DNA of 64,000 nt, taken from positions 1,116,001 through 1,180,000 of the forward strand of contig NZ_CP120997.1 of assembly GCF_030719295.1 (NCBI RefSeq). The letters are read 5' to 3'. This DNA is from Streptomyces sp. Mut1 (GTDB taxonomy: Bacteria > Actinomycetota > Actinomycetes > Streptomycetales > Streptomycetaceae). Below the pieces are notes generated by a model. It searched no databases. It saw nothing but the letters and a program-made list of their open reading frames with translations, and was not told where the DNA came from. The position numbers and the translations under genes are program-made. Positions 23,767 through 32,894 of this stretch are shown here, piece by piece. The stretch's first letter is position 1. Every line of letters begins with the position of its first letter.

Positions 23767-25017
23767 TTACCTGGCGGTCGGGGCGGTGGCCGGGCCGACC
23801 GCGACGACGTCGCCGATGACGATGACGGCGGGCGGGCGGACGCCCTCGGCGGACGCGCGTTCGGCGACGGTCGCGAGCGTCGCGTCGACGCGGCGCTGGG
23901 CGGCCGTCGTCCCTTCCTGGACGAGGGCGACCGGGGTCTCGGGGGACCTGCCGTGCTCGATGAGCGCACGCGCGATGGCACCGATCTTGTCGACGGCCAT
24001 CAGGAGCACCAGTGTGCCGCGCAGCCGGGCGAGGGCCTCCCAGTCGACCAGCGAGCGCTCATCGTCGGGGGCGACGTGGCCGCTGACCACGGTGAACTCG
24101 TGGGCGACGCCCCGGTGGGTGACGGGGATGCCGGCCGCGCCGGGCACCGAGATGGAGCTGGAGATGCCGGGGACGACGGTGCACGGGATGCCCTCGGCGG
24201 CGAGCGCCTGTGCCTCCTCCATGCCCCGGCCGAAGACGAACGGGTCGCCGCCCTTGAGCCGGACGACCGCCTTGCCCGCCTTGGCGTGCTCGATCAGGGC
24301 GTTGTTGATGGCCTCCTGCGCCATGAAGCGCCCGTACGGGATCTTCGCGGCGTCGATCACCTCGACGTGCGGCGGGAGTTCGTCCAGCAGGTCGCGCGGG
24401 CCGAGCCGGTCGGCGATGACGACGTCCGCCTCGGCGAGGAGGCGGCGGCCGCGGACGGTGATCAGGTCGGGGTCGCCGGGGCCGCCGCCGACGAGGGCGA
24501 CGCCCGCGGTCCGGGTGCGGTGGTGCGGGGCGGCGATGCTGCCGTCGCGCAGGCCCTCGACGATCGCGTCGCGTACGGCCGCCGAGTGGCGCGGGTCGCG
24601 GCCGTGCGCGCCGGCGGTGAGCACGGCGACGGTCACGCCCTCGCTGCGGCCGGTGGCCGGGGTCCAGGCGGTGGCGGCCTCGGCGTCGTCGCTGCGGACG
24701 CACCAGGTGCGGGTGCGCTCGGCCTCGGCGGAGGCGGCCTCGTTGGCCGCGTCGTCGTCGGTGGCGATGAGCGCGTACCAGGTGTCGGTCAGGTCGCCGT
24801 CGGCGTACGGGCGGCGCTCCCAGCGGATCTCGCCCGCGTCGGCCATCGCCTCGACGGACGCGGTGGCGGAGGGGGACACGAGGACGATGTCTGCGCCGGC
24901 CGCGATGAGGGCGGGCAGGCGGCGCTGCGCGACCTGGCCGCCGCCGACGACGACTACGCGGCGCCCGCTCAGGCGCAGTCCGACGGGGTAAGCGGGGCGA
25001 TCGGCGTGCTCGGCCAT
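23767..25017 (-). CDS. cysG: Uroporphyrinogen-III C-methyltransferase / precorrin-2 dehydrogenase (CysG-like)
   Basis: Bifunctional enzyme of 416 residues. The N-terminal about 150 residues form the NAD-binding siroheme part (VVVVGGGQVAQRRLPAL), the C-terminal about 245 residues form the SAM-dependent uroporphyrinogen III methyltransferase (VALVGGGPGDPDLITVRG, VVIADRLGPRDLL, VVRLKGGDPFVFGRG, PGISSSISVP). It makes precorrin-2, the branch point to siroheme and cobalamin. It lies in the same direction as the bluB-cobT fusion and cobL, fitting a corrinoid locus. Confidence 0.94.
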   Translation of the reverse strand: MAEHADRPAYPVGLRLSGRRVVVVGGGQVAQRRLPALIAAGADIVLVSPSATASVEAMADAGEIRWERRPYADGDLTDTWYALIATDDDAANEAASAEAERTRTWCVRSDDAEAATAWTPATGRSEGVTVAVLTAGAHGRDPRHSAAVRDAIVEGLRDGSIAAPHHRTRTAGVALVGGGPGDPDLITVRGRRLLAEADVVIADRLGPRDLLDELPPHVEVIDAAKIPYGRFMAQEAINNALIEHAKAGKAVVRLKGGDPFVFGRGMEEAQALAAEGIPCTVVPGISSSISVPGAAGIPVTHRGVAHEFTVVSGHVAPDDERSLVDWEALARLRGTLVLLMAVDKIGAIARALIEHGRSPETPVALVQEGTTAAQRRVDATLATVAERASAEGVRPPAVIVIGDVVAVGPATAPTAR

Positions 25018-25226
25018 GGCGGTGCGGGCTCCTCGTGCGATGCGGGGTGCGCGGCCGCTGCGGCGGTGGAGCGGCTGTGATGTGCGGGGTTCACGATACG
25101 GGGTGGGGGTGGGGCGGTCGGGTGCGGTGGGGGTGCGGGTGGAGTGCCGGTGCGGGTGGGGGCGCCTGCGGCGGGCCTGTTCCCCTACCCGCCCCTTCCC
25201 GAAACCGGGGCTCCGCCCCGGGCCCC

Positions 25227-25400
25227 GCTCCTCAAACGCCGGAGGGGCTGGGGCTTGGGGCTCGGCCCCGGGGCCGCTCTCGAACGCTGGAGGGGCTGGG
25301 TTCTGGGCTCGGCCCCGGGCCCGCTCTCAAGCGCCGGAGGGACTGGGTTCCGGGGCTCGGCCCCGGCCCCGCTCTCGGACGCCGGAGGGGCTGGGTTGCC
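25227..25400. repeat. Four imperfect 48-bp intergenic repeats
   Basis: A core like TCAAACGCCGGAGGGGCTGG recurs at about 25232, 25280, 25327 and 25375, each followed by a GGGCTCGGCCCCGG-type hairpin sequence. The core is a dispersed intergenic motif I recognise from Streptomyces genomes. The gap 25018-25444 contains this array, the cysG upstream region and a terminator. Confidence 0.8.
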
Positions 25401-25418
25401 CCCAGGCCCGGGGGCAAC
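25395..25418 (-). terminator. Terminator of bluB-cobT
   Basis: Perfect 9 bp stem GTTGCCCCC / GGGGGCAAC, 6-base loop, 27 bases beyond the cobT stop codon. Confidence 0.7.
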
Positions 25419-25444
25419 GCCCCCGAGCGGCCCGCGGCTGTCGG

Positions 25445-28400
25445 CTACTTCTCTGTCACGCCCGCCGAGTCGAACGTCGCCACCTCATGCATCGCGCGGG
25501 CCGCGCTCTGCACGATCGGGAGGGCCAGCAGGGCGCCCGTGCCCTCGCCTAGGCGGAGGTCGAGGTCGACCAGGGGGCGCAGGCCCAGCTTGTTGAGGGC
25601 GGCCACGTGGCCGGGCTCGGCGCTGCGGTGGCCCGCGATGCATGCCGCCAGCGCCTCCGGGGCGATCGCACGGGCCACCAGGGCGGCCGCTCCCGCGCTC
25701 ACACCGTCGAGGATCACCGGCGTACGGAGCGACGCCCCGCCCAGGAGGAACCCGGCCATCGCCGCGTGCTCCAGGCCGCCCACGGCCGCCAGCACACCGA
25801 TCGGGTCCGCCGGGTCCGGCTGGTGCAGTTCGAGGGCGCGGCGCACCACGTCGATCTTGCGCGCGTGCATCTCGTCGTTGATGCCCGTGCCCCGGCCCGT
25901 CACCTCGACCGGGTCCATCCCCGTGTACACGCAGATCAGTGCCGCCGACGCCGTCGTGTTGGCGATGCCCATCTCACCGGTCAGGAGGGCCTTGTTGCCC
26001 GCCGCGACCAGATCGCGCGCCGTCTCGATGCCCACCTCGATCGCCGCGTGGACCTCCTCGCGGGTGAGCGCGGGACCCGCCGTGAAGTCCGCCGTGCCGG
26101 CCCGCACCTTGCGCGGCAGCAGACCCGGCGTCGCGGGCAGCTCCGCGACCGCTCCGACGTCGACCACGCACACCTCGGCGCCCACCTGCGCGGCGAAGGC
26201 GTTGCAGACCGCGCCGCCGCCGAGCATGTTGGCGATCATCTGGCCGGTGACCTCCTGCGGCCACGCCGTGACGCCCTGCGCGTGCACCCCGTGGTCACCC
26301 GCGAAGACCGCGACGGCCGCGGGTTCGGGGATCGGCGGCGGGCACAGCCGGGACAGCCCGGCGAGCTGCGCCGAGATGATCTCCAGCATGCCCAGCGCAC
26401 CGGCCGGCTTGGTCATCCGCTTCTGGCGCTCCCACGCCTCGCCCAGCGCCTTGGCGTCCAGGGGCCGGATGTTGGAGATCGTCTCCTGCAACAGGTCGTG
26501 CGGAGCCTCGCCGGGCAGGGCGCGGCGGCCGTACGTCTCCTCGTGCACCACCCACGACAGCGGACGCCTCTTCGACCAGCCCGCCTGCATCAGCTCGGGG
26601 TCCTCCGGGAACTCGTCCACGTACCCCACGCACAGGTACGCCACGACCTCCAGGTGCTCCGGCAGCCCCAGCGCCCGCACCATCTCGCGCTCGTCGAAGA
26701 AGCTCACCCAGCCGACCCCGAGGCCTTCGGCGCGTGCCGCCAGCCACAGGTTCTCCACGGCCAGCGCCGAGGAGTACGGGGCCATCTGCGGCTGCGTGTG
26801 CCGGCCCAGCGTGTGGCGGCCGCCCCGCGTCGGGTCCGCGGTGACCACGATGTTGACCGGCGTGTCGAGGATCGCCTCGATCTTCAGTTCCTTGAACTGC
26901 TTCGCCCGCGCCTTCGGCAGCGACTTGGCGTACGCCTCCCGCTGCTGCTGTGCCAGCTCGTGCATCGAGCGGCGCGTCTCGGCCGACCTGATGACGACGA
27001 AGTCCCACGGCTGCGAGTGCCCCACGCTGGGCGCGGTGTGCGCCGCTTCCAGGACGCGCAGCAGCACCTCGTGCGGGACGGGGTCGCTGCGGAAGCCGTT
27101 ACGGATGTCGCGGCGCTCCCGCATGACCCGCAGAACGGCCTCCCGCTCGGCGTCGTCGTACCCCGGAGCGGGCGGCGGGACGACGCGGGTCTCCTCCGGC
27201 GCCTCTCCCTCGGGCTTCGGCCCGGGTTCGGCCTCGGGTGCCGGGGCGGGGGCCTGTACCTCTGCCTGTACGGACTCGGGCCCGGTCTCCTCGTCGGTGT
27301 GCGGTGCTTCCGGTGCTTCCGGGGCCTCCGCGGCGGACGCCTCGGCCACCGCGGGAACCTCCACGGGGGCCTCAGCGGGCAGCGGAACCTCGGCCGGCTC
27401 AGCAGCGACCACGGCCTCAGGGGACTCGGTGGGCTCGGTGGCCTCGGCCGACTCGGTGGGCTCAGTGGGCTCAGTGTTTTCTGCGGTCGCCGCAGTCTCT
27501 GCGGTCTCCGGGGTCTCGGAGGCTGCCGGAGGCACGGGCAACGCCGTGGCCTCGGCAGGCCCAGCGGCCTGCGAAGCCTCCGCCAGCACTGCGGCCTCCG
27601 GTGCCGCAGCAGCCTCCGCCGTCGCGGGGGCCTCAGGGACCGCAGGAACCTCCGGGACGGCAGCGGCCGCAGGGATCTCGTCGGCCGCAGGGATCTCCGC
27701 CGCCTCCGGCGCCTCGATGCCCGGGGCTCCGGCCGCCTGCTCCGGCTGTACGGGCTCCTGGACCGGCTCCGGCGCCCCCTTCTCCACAGGCTCCGCCTCA
27801 CCGCTCAGGTCCGGGGTCTCGATGACCTCGGGCCCCTGCTCGGGCTCCGGCTCCACGGGCGCGGACACCAGGACGGGTGCGGGCTCGACGGCCGGCGCGG
27901 GCTCGGCGACCGGAGCCGGGGCCGTCGCCTCCGGCTGTATCGACTGCTCGGCCGGCTGCTCGGCCACCGGCACGTAACCGTCCACGGGGGCAGGCTCCAC
28001 CTCCGCCCGCACCGCCTCGTCGGCCACGGGTGCCTCGGCCACGACGACCGGCTGGTCCACGGGTGCGGCCACCGGAACGGCTGCCTTCGCGACCGGCTCC
28101 GGGACGACCGTTTCTGCTGCGGGGGCCTGCGCCACGGGCTCCGGGGCGGTCGGCTGGGCCGTCCACTGGTACCCGTCCTGCGGGGGGATCGCGCCGAGCT
28201 GGGGGCCCGGGAGCGGGGGCTCGAAGTACTCGGGTTCGGCGGTCGCCGGGCCCGCGTGGCGGGCGGCGGAAGGGGCGGGGGCCTGGGTCTGGGGGGCTCC
28301 GGCCGGACCGCGGTCGGCGAGCGAGCGGACCACGCCGGCACCCGATGTACCGCCGTAGGACGGCTCGGGCGAGGCCGGGCCGCGGTGCAGCGGGCGGCGC

Positions 28401-28846
28401 GCCGGGGTCTGGGGCTGCGGGGCGGCGGCGGGGGTGGGCGCGGGAATGCGTACGCCGCCGAGGTCGACCGAGCCGGAGTCGCGGCCGCCGGTCTCGTGGG
28501 CGCCCCGGCCGTTCTGCGGCAGCGGCTCGGCGGCCGCCTGCTGCATCGCGTACTCCGGGACCTGGACCGGGACCTGCTCCTGGAGCTGCACGGGACCCTG
28601 GGCGTGCGGCTGCTGATACGCGTCCGGTACGGCCGTACCGTCGGCGAAGTGGCCGGGGGCCGGGGCGGGCTGGGGCTCGCCCCAGGCGCCCTGCGCGCTC
28701 GGCATCAGCAGCAGGTCGTCGTCCTCGGGCGTGTGCGCGGAGGGTTCGAGGTAGGTGTAGGAGTCGGGGGCGGGGGCTCCCGGCTGCTCCACCATGCCTG
28801 CGTTCTCCGGCAGTCCCTCGCCCGGGATCCGGCCGGTGTCACTCAT
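25445..28846 (-). CDS. cobT: BluB-CobT fusion with a long disordered N-terminus
   Basis: 1133 residues in three parts. Residues 1 to about 560 are low-complexity Ala/Pro/Glu/Val with no fold visible. Residues about 560-770 are a BluB-type nitroreductase (RRDIRNGF, SVGHSQPWDF, GWVSFFDER), which turns reduced FMN into 5,6-dimethylbenzimidazole. Residues about 785-1133 are CobT (KPAGALGMLE, VFAGDHGVHAQGV, GEMGIANTT, and LGEGTGA with the catalytic Glu), which attaches phosphoribose to that base. Lower-ligand synthesis and activation are thus joined in one chain. ATG 28846 has GAGGGG five bases upstream and overlaps the stop of a short upstream frame (ATGA). Confidence 0.93.
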   Translation of the reverse strand: MSDTGRIPGEGLPENAGMVEQPGAPAPDSYTYLEPSAHTPEDDDLLLMPSAQGAWGEPQPAPAPGHFADGTAVPDAYQQPHAQGPVQLQEQVPVQVPEYAMQQAAAEPLPQNGRGAHETGGRDSGSVDLGGVRIPAPTPAAAPQPQTPARRPLHRGPASPEPSYGGTSGAGVVRSLADRGPAGAPQTQAPAPSAARHAGPATAEPEYFEPPLPGPQLGAIPPQDGYQWTAQPTAPEPVAQAPAAETVVPEPVAKAAVPVAAPVDQPVVVAEAPVADEAVRAEVEPAPVDGYVPVAEQPAEQSIQPEATAPAPVAEPAPAVEPAPVLVSAPVEPEPEQGPEVIETPDLSGEAEPVEKGAPEPVQEPVQPEQAAGAPGIEAPEAAEIPAADEIPAAAAVPEVPAVPEAPATAEAAAAPEAAVLAEASQAAGPAEATALPVPPAASETPETAETAATAENTEPTEPTESAEATEPTESPEAVVAAEPAEVPLPAEAPVEVPAVAEASAAEAPEAPEAPHTDEETGPESVQAEVQAPAPAPEAEPGPKPEGEAPEETRVVPPPAPGYDDAEREAVLRVMRERRDIRNGFRSDPVPHEVLLRVLEAAHTAPSVGHSQPWDFVVIRSAETRRSMHELAQQQREAYAKSLPKARAKQFKELKIEAILDTPVNIVVTADPTRGGRHTLGRHTQPQMAPYSSALAVENLWLAARAEGLGVGWVSFFDEREMVRALGLPEHLEVVAYLCVGYVDEFPEDPELMQAGWSKRRPLSWVVHEETYGRRALPGEAPHDLLQETISNIRPLDAKALGEAWERQKRMTKPAGALGMLEIISAQLAGLSRLCPPPIPEPAAVAVFAGDHGVHAQGVTAWPQEVTGQMIANMLGGGAVCNAFAAQVGAEVCVVDVGAVAELPATPGLLPRKVRAGTADFTAGPALTREEVHAAIEVGIETARDLVAAGNKALLTGEMGIANTTASAALICVYTGMDPVEVTGRGTGINDEMHARKIDVVRRALELHQPDPADPIGVLAAVGGLEHAAMAGFLLGGASLRTPVILDGVSAGAAALVARAIAPEALAACIAGHRSAEPGHVAALNKLGLRPLVDLDLRLGEGTGALLALPIVQSAARAMHEVATFDSAGVTEK

Positions 28847-29082
28847 GCGTTCCCCTCGCCCATCGTCAGTGCTCCTTCGGCCCTTCGCCCGGGACGCCCG
28901 AACACGGCACGCCGGTGCTCGTCCAGTGGAACGAGCGGGCGCGCCGCGCGGCACGAATCGGTCGCGGACATCCTGCATTCTCGCGGTCGTTCGTTGCCGC
29001 GGCAGCTCATTTCGCCACGGCTCGCTGTGGACTGCGCCACGTTGCGCGTCCCAGGGTTCTGCCGTACCACAGTGCGGACCAA
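28843..29082 (-). CDS. Possible short upstream ORF coupled to bluB-cobT
   Basis: A 79-codon frame whose stop codon overlaps the bluB-cobT start as ATGA. The product is basic and has three cysteines; no known domain. Third-position G/C is clearly lower than in neighbouring genes and there is no strong ribosome site at its own ATG, so it may be chance. The whole gap 28847-29178 otherwise shows nothing: I looked for a cobalamin riboswitch and found no B12-box. Confidence 0.25.
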   Translation of the reverse strand: MVRTVVRQNPGTRNVAQSTASRGEMSCRGNERPRECRMSATDSCRAARPLVPLDEHRRAVFGRPGRRAEGALTMGEGNA

Positions 29083-29178
29083 AACGGTCCCCTTTTCCGG
29101 ACATTGACGAACGAAGCGACGAACATCCCGGAGCGGTGCGACGATCGGCCAGCCTACCCCGCACCGTGTGCGGACGGG

Positions 29179-30417
29179 TCAGGGGGCGAGGTCCGAACGC
29201 AGTGCGGAGAGCAGAAACACGACCGTGCGTTCGCGCTCCGACCACGCGGTCGTGTCGAGTTCGACGGACTGGAGGAGCGAGCAGTCGACCGTGTAGCCGT
29301 TCCCGGTCAGGGCGGCGCCCAAAGCCTCGGCCTCGTCGCGGGTCGAGGCGTGGGTGACGATCCGTTCCGGGCGGCGGTCGGCCACAGCGGTGACGACGGG
29401 GACCCCGCCGCCTCCGATGCGTACGACGTCGGGTTCGGGCAGCCGTTCCAGCACGTGCGGGGCGCGGCCCTCGACGACCTGGAGCTGGACGCCGAAGGCG
29501 CGGGCGGCCGCCGCGGTGCGGGCACAGGCGGCGGGGTCGCTGTCCACGGCCAGGACCGCGGCGCCGAACCGGGCCGCCTCCACGGCCAGGGCGCCGGAGC
29601 CGGAGCCGATGTCCCAGAGCAGGTCGCCGGTACGGGGGCCGAGGTGGGCGAGCTGGGCGGCGCGCAGGACCGGGCCGTCGCCCTCGCCGCTCTCCCCCGC
29701 CGGGCGGGGGCCGGTGTCCCGGTAGGCGTCGGCGGGCAGCGCCCAGCCGCGTACGCCCCGGGGGTAGGCGGGGTGGCGGCCGGCGATCCAGGCTCCGTCG
29801 GCCCGCTGCTCGGGGCCGCCGCCGATGACGATGACGACGTTGGGGTCGCGCCAGACGTGGTCGGCGGCCGTGTCGGAGGTGACGACGGTGACCTGTTCGC
29901 GGTCGGTGCCCAGCTCCTCGCAGATGACGAAGGTGCGGTGGACGCCTTCGAGGAGCAGGGCGAGCTCGGCGGGGCCCGCTCCGGGCGAGGTGAGGACGGC
30001 GACCTTGTGGTGGGCGCGGCAGACGTTCACGGCGCGGCGCAGGGTGCGGGGGTGGGCGACGACCGTCTGGGCGTCCTCCCAGGGCATGCCGGCGCGGGCG
30101 AAGGCGGTGGCGACGGAGGAGACGGCGGGGACCACCTCGACCTCCAGGCCGTGTTCGGGGGCGCGCAGGGTGCGGACGACGCCGAAGAAGCCGGGGTCGC
30201 CGTCGGCGAGGACGACGGCGCTGCCGCGGTGGCCGGCGATCCGGCGGGCGGCGAGGTCGACGGAGCCGAGGCGGATGCGTTCCGCGTCCCGGGGCACTTC
30301 CGGCAGCGCGAGGTGGTGGGCCGCGCCGGCCACCAGGGTGGCGGCCGAGAGTGCGGCGGTGGCCGCGCTGGTCAGCGGGGAGCCGTCCCAGCCGATCACT
30401 GTGACCCGGTCGGCCAT
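29179..30417 (-). CDS. cobL: Precorrin-6Y C5,15-methyltransferase (decarboxylating)
   Basis: 412 residues, the CbiE-CbiT fusion (CobL) of cobalamin synthesis; it methylates C5 and C15 of precorrin-6Y and removes the acetate carboxyl at C12. The N-terminal about 205 residues are the tetrapyrrole methylase CbiE (VTVIGWDGSPLT, LADGDPGFFGV, VPAVSSVATAFAR), the C-terminal about 200 are the class I methyltransferase CbiT (LLWDIGSGSGALAVE). ATG 30417; CAGGAG is about 12 bases upstream. Same direction as bluB-cobT and cysG. Confidence 0.93.
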   Translation of the reverse strand: MADRVTVIGWDGSPLTSAATAALSAATLVAGAAHHLALPEVPRDAERIRLGSVDLAARRIAGHRGSAVVLADGDPGFFGVVRTLRAPEHGLEVEVVPAVSSVATAFARAGMPWEDAQTVVAHPRTLRRAVNVCRAHHKVAVLTSPGAGPAELALLLEGVHRTFVICEELGTDREQVTVVTSDTAADHVWRDPNVVIVIGGGPEQRADGAWIAGRHPAYPRGVRGWALPADAYRDTGPRPAGESGEGDGPVLRAAQLAHLGPRTGDLLWDIGSGSGALAVEAARFGAAVLAVDSDPAACARTAAAARAFGVQLQVVEGRAPHVLERLPEPDVVRIGGGGVPVVTAVADRRPERIVTHASTRDEAEALGAALTGNGYTVDCSLLQSVELDTTAWSERERTVVFLLSALRSDLAP

Positions 30418-30514
30418 CTTGGTGTCATTCTCCTGGAGTCGTCGCAGGCGGGGGCGGGTTGCCCGGAGGCAGGCAGGGTGAGGTTACCCGGTCCCCGCCG
30501 GAGCCCGGGGCCGG

Positions 30515-31153
30515 TCATTTCCAGTCGTTGTACGTGCCGTACCCGCCGGCGTCGGCGAGCTGTTCGGCGACGCCTTCGAGGTCCTCGGGCAGCAGGCCCC
30601 AGACGATCAGGTCGGTCCTGATGTCGGTCCATCCTCCGTCCTCGGTCTGTGAGCGCGCTATGCGGGCGTTGCGCAGGACGCCCTCGCTGATGCAGCCGAG
30701 CTTCTGCGCGACCTGCTGGGAGGCGGTGTTGTCGGCGGCGGTGCGCAGTTCGATGCGCTCGAAGCCCTGGTCGCGGAAGAGCCACTGGGCGAGGGCGAGC
30801 ATGGCTTCGGTGGCGTATCCCTCGCCGCGGGCCCAGGGGGCGGTGATGTAGTCGGCCTCGGTGGCCAGGGTGCGCCAGTCGGTGTGGTGCAGCCGTACCG
30901 CGCCGACGAGGCGCTGGGTGAGGAACTCGGTGACGGCCAGGGCGATTCCGTCGCCCTTGGTGCGGTGTGCGGGAGCGATCCTGCGCACCCACCGCTCGGC
31001 GTCCACCTGGGCGTAGGGGTGGGGTGCGTCGGTCCAGGCCGTGACGAGTTCGTCGTTCATCATCTCGATGTACGCGGGGATGTCCGCCATGTCGAACGGG
31101 CGCAGCACCAACCGGTCCGTGCTGATGGAGATGTCCGGGAAGGTGGAAGTCAT
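30515..31153 (-). CDS. GNAT acetyltransferase, RimJ/RimL type
   Basis: 212 residues. Starts with the RimJ/RimL pattern ISTDRLVLRPFDMAD, has the acetyl-CoA loop ARGEGYATEAML near residue 110 and ends with the family pattern NTASQQVAQKLGC. Such enzymes acetylate protein N-termini or small amines; the substrate is not predictable. ATG 31153 has GGAG six bases upstream; the frame is open 13 codons further. It lies between cobL and the metNIQ operon, all on the minus strand, but a terminator separates it from metQ. Confidence 0.88.
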   Translation of the reverse strand: MTSTFPDISISTDRLVLRPFDMADIPAYIEMMNDELVTAWTDAPHPYAQVDAERWVRRIAPAHRTKGDGIALAVTEFLTQRLVGAVRLHHTDWRTLATEADYITAPWARGEGYATEAMLALAQWLFRDQGFERIELRTAADNTASQQVAQKLGCISEGVLRNARIARSQTEDGGWTDIRTDLIVWGLLPEDLEGVAEQLADAGGYGTYNDWK

Positions 31154-31235
31154 GCGCAGCTCCATGCCGAAGACCGTGTAAATGCACAGCATGCAGCATC
31201 ACGGGGAGGGGGCGCATGGCCGGGTCGGTACGGCG

Positions 31236-31271
31236 GAGCCCCGCACCCCCCGGGCGGGGTGTGCGGGGCTC
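31236..31271 (-). terminator. Terminator of metNIQ
   Basis: Stem GAGCCCCGCAC / GTGCGGGGCTC extended by CCCC/GGGG with one bulged base, 24 bases beyond the metQ stop. Confidence 0.75.
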
Positions 31272-31294
31272 GTCGGGCAAGTGCCGTGCGGGGG

Positions 31295-32152
31295 TCAGGA
31301 CTTGGCGTCGCCGAAGGCCGGGATGACCGAGCCCTCGTAGCTGTCCTCGATGAACTTCTTGACCTCGTCGGAGTGGAGGAGCTTCACGAGCTTCTGGACG
31401 CGGGCGTCCTTCTCGTTGCCCTTCTTCACGGCGATGATGTTGGCGTACGGGTTGCCGTCGGCCTTCTCCAGGACGAGGGCGTCGTCGGCCGGCTTGAGCT
31501 TGGCCTCGATGGCGTAGTTGCCGTTGATGACGGCGGCGTCCACGTCGTTCAGGGCGCGCGGGACCGTGGCGGCCTCCAGCTCCTTGAACTTCAGGCCCTT
31601 CTTGTCGGTGATGTCGCTCAGCTTGGCGCTGGTGCCGACGCCGTCCTTGAGGGTGATGAGGCCGTTCTCGGCGAGCAGCTGGAGGGCGCGGCCCTCGTTG
31701 GTGGTGTCGTTGGGGACGGCGATGGTCTGGCCGGACTTGATGCCGTCGAGGCCCTTGACCTTCTTGGAGTAGAGGCCGAGGGGCTCCAGGTGGACGGTGC
31801 CGACGGAGACCAGGTGGGTGTCGTTCTTCTGGTTGAAGTCGTCCAGGTAGGGCTGGTGCTGGAAGAAGTTGGCGTCGACCTGGCCGGTCTCGGTGGCGGT
31901 GTTCGGCAGGACGTAGTCCGTGAACTCCTTGACCTCCAGCTTGAGGCCGGCCTTCTCGGCGAGGTTCTTCTTGACGAAGCCGAGGATGTCGGCGTGCGGC
32001 GTCGGGGACGCGGCGACGACGAGGGCCTTGGAGCTGTCGGCGGCGGTGCCGCTCTTGGGCGCCGGGTCGGAGTCCGTGCCGCAGGCGGTGAGACCGAAGG
32101 CGAGGGCGGCGGTGGCGGCGGTGGCAGCGGTGTACTTGATGGTGTTACGCAC
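31295..32152 (-). CDS. metQ: MetQ/NlpA methionine-binding lipoprotein
   Basis: 285 residues, substrate-binding component of the methionine ABC importer. A signal peptide ends in the lipobox LTAC (cysteine near residue 24), so the mature protein is lipid-anchored outside the membrane. The NlpA core is clear: ASPTPHADIL, FFQHQPYLDDFN, IAVPNDTTNEGRALQLL, INGNYA. GTG 32152 has AGAGG eight bases upstream. It follows metI after a gap of about 70 bases and closes the operon. Confidence 0.95.
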   Translation of the reverse strand: MRNTIKYTAATAATAALAFGLTACGTDSDPAPKSGTAADSSKALVVAASPTPHADILGFVKKNLAEKAGLKLEVKEFTDYVLPNTATETGQVDANFFQHQPYLDDFNQKNDTHLVSVGTVHLEPLGLYSKKVKGLDGIKSGQTIAVPNDTTNEGRALQLLAENGLITLKDGVGTSAKLSDITDKKGLKFKELEAATVPRALNDVDAAVINGNYAIEAKLKPADDALVLEKADGNPYANIIAVKKGNEKDARVQKLVKLLHSDEVKKFIEDSYEGSVIPAFGDAKS

Positions 32153-32225
32153 GAAAAGTGCCTCTTTCAGGTGGTGATGGTGGTGCGCCCGGACAAGGAG
32201 TGCGGGCTCGGGGGGACGGGAGGTC

Positions 32226-32894
32226 TCAGGTGGTGCGGCCGCGGCGGGCCAGCAGGCGGACGGCGATGTCGCCGATCAGCTGGACCAGGGTCACGATGAC
32301 GATCAGCAGCGCGACGGTGATCAGCATGAACCGGTTGTCGAAGCGCTGGAATCCGTAGGTGACGGCCTTGGAGCCGAGCCCCTCGCCGCCGACCGCGCCG
32401 GCCATCGCCGAGTAGCCGATGAGCACGATGACGGTGGTGGTGATGCCGGAGACCAGGGATGGCAGGGCCTGCGGGAGCAGGACCTTGCGGACGATCGTCG
32501 GGATGGAGCCGCCCATGGACTGGACGGCTTCCACGAGCCCGTGGTCGACCTCGCGCACGGCCGTCTCGACCAGCCGGGCGAAGAACGGGATGGCGCCCAC
32601 GGCGAGCGGCACGATCATCGCGGTGGGCCCGATGAAGGTGCCGACGACCCAGGTGGTGAACGGGATCAGGGCGATCAGCAGGATGATGAAGGGCAGTGAG
32701 CGCCCGATGTTCACGATCACGCCGACGATCTTGTTCACCGGGGCGTTCCGGAGGAGTCCGCCCTTGTCGGTGAGGACCAGCAGGACGCCGAGCGGCAACC
32801 CGGCCAGGACGGTGACGACGGCCGACCACAGCACCATGTAGAGGGTGTCGACGGTGCCCTGGGTGAGCAGCGGCTGCATTTCGGACCAGGTCAC
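32226..32894 (-). CDS. metI: Methionine ABC transporter permease MetI
   Basis: 222-residue membrane permease with five to six spans. The EAA-type loop is seen as EAVQSMGGSIPTIVRKVLLPQ, shown here from E to Q near residue 140, where it contacts MetN. GTG 32894 overlaps the metN stop codon (GTGA), so translation is coupled. Confidence 0.95.
   Translation of the reverse strand: MTWSEMQPLLTQGTVDTLYMVLWSAVVTVLAGLPLGVLLVLTDKGGLLRNAPVNKIVGVIVNIGRSLPFIILLIALIPFTTWVVGTFIGPTAMIVPLAVGAIPFFARLVETAVREVDHGLVEAVQSMGGSIPTIVRKVLLPQALPSLVSGITTTVIVLIGYSAMAGAVGGEGLGSKAVTYGFQRFDNRFMLITVALLIVIVTLVQLIGDIAVRLLARRGRTT

Noticed and set aside
25607..29107. Very long plus-strand frame opposite bluB-cobT
   Set aside because: It is antisense to a clearly homologous gene; such shadow frames are routine at this G+C content.
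28847..29178. Cobalamin riboswitch upstream of bluB-cobT
   Set aside because: No B12-box (GCCACTG-like) or matching conserved stems were found on the minus strand; the cobL upstream region is too short and also lacks them.
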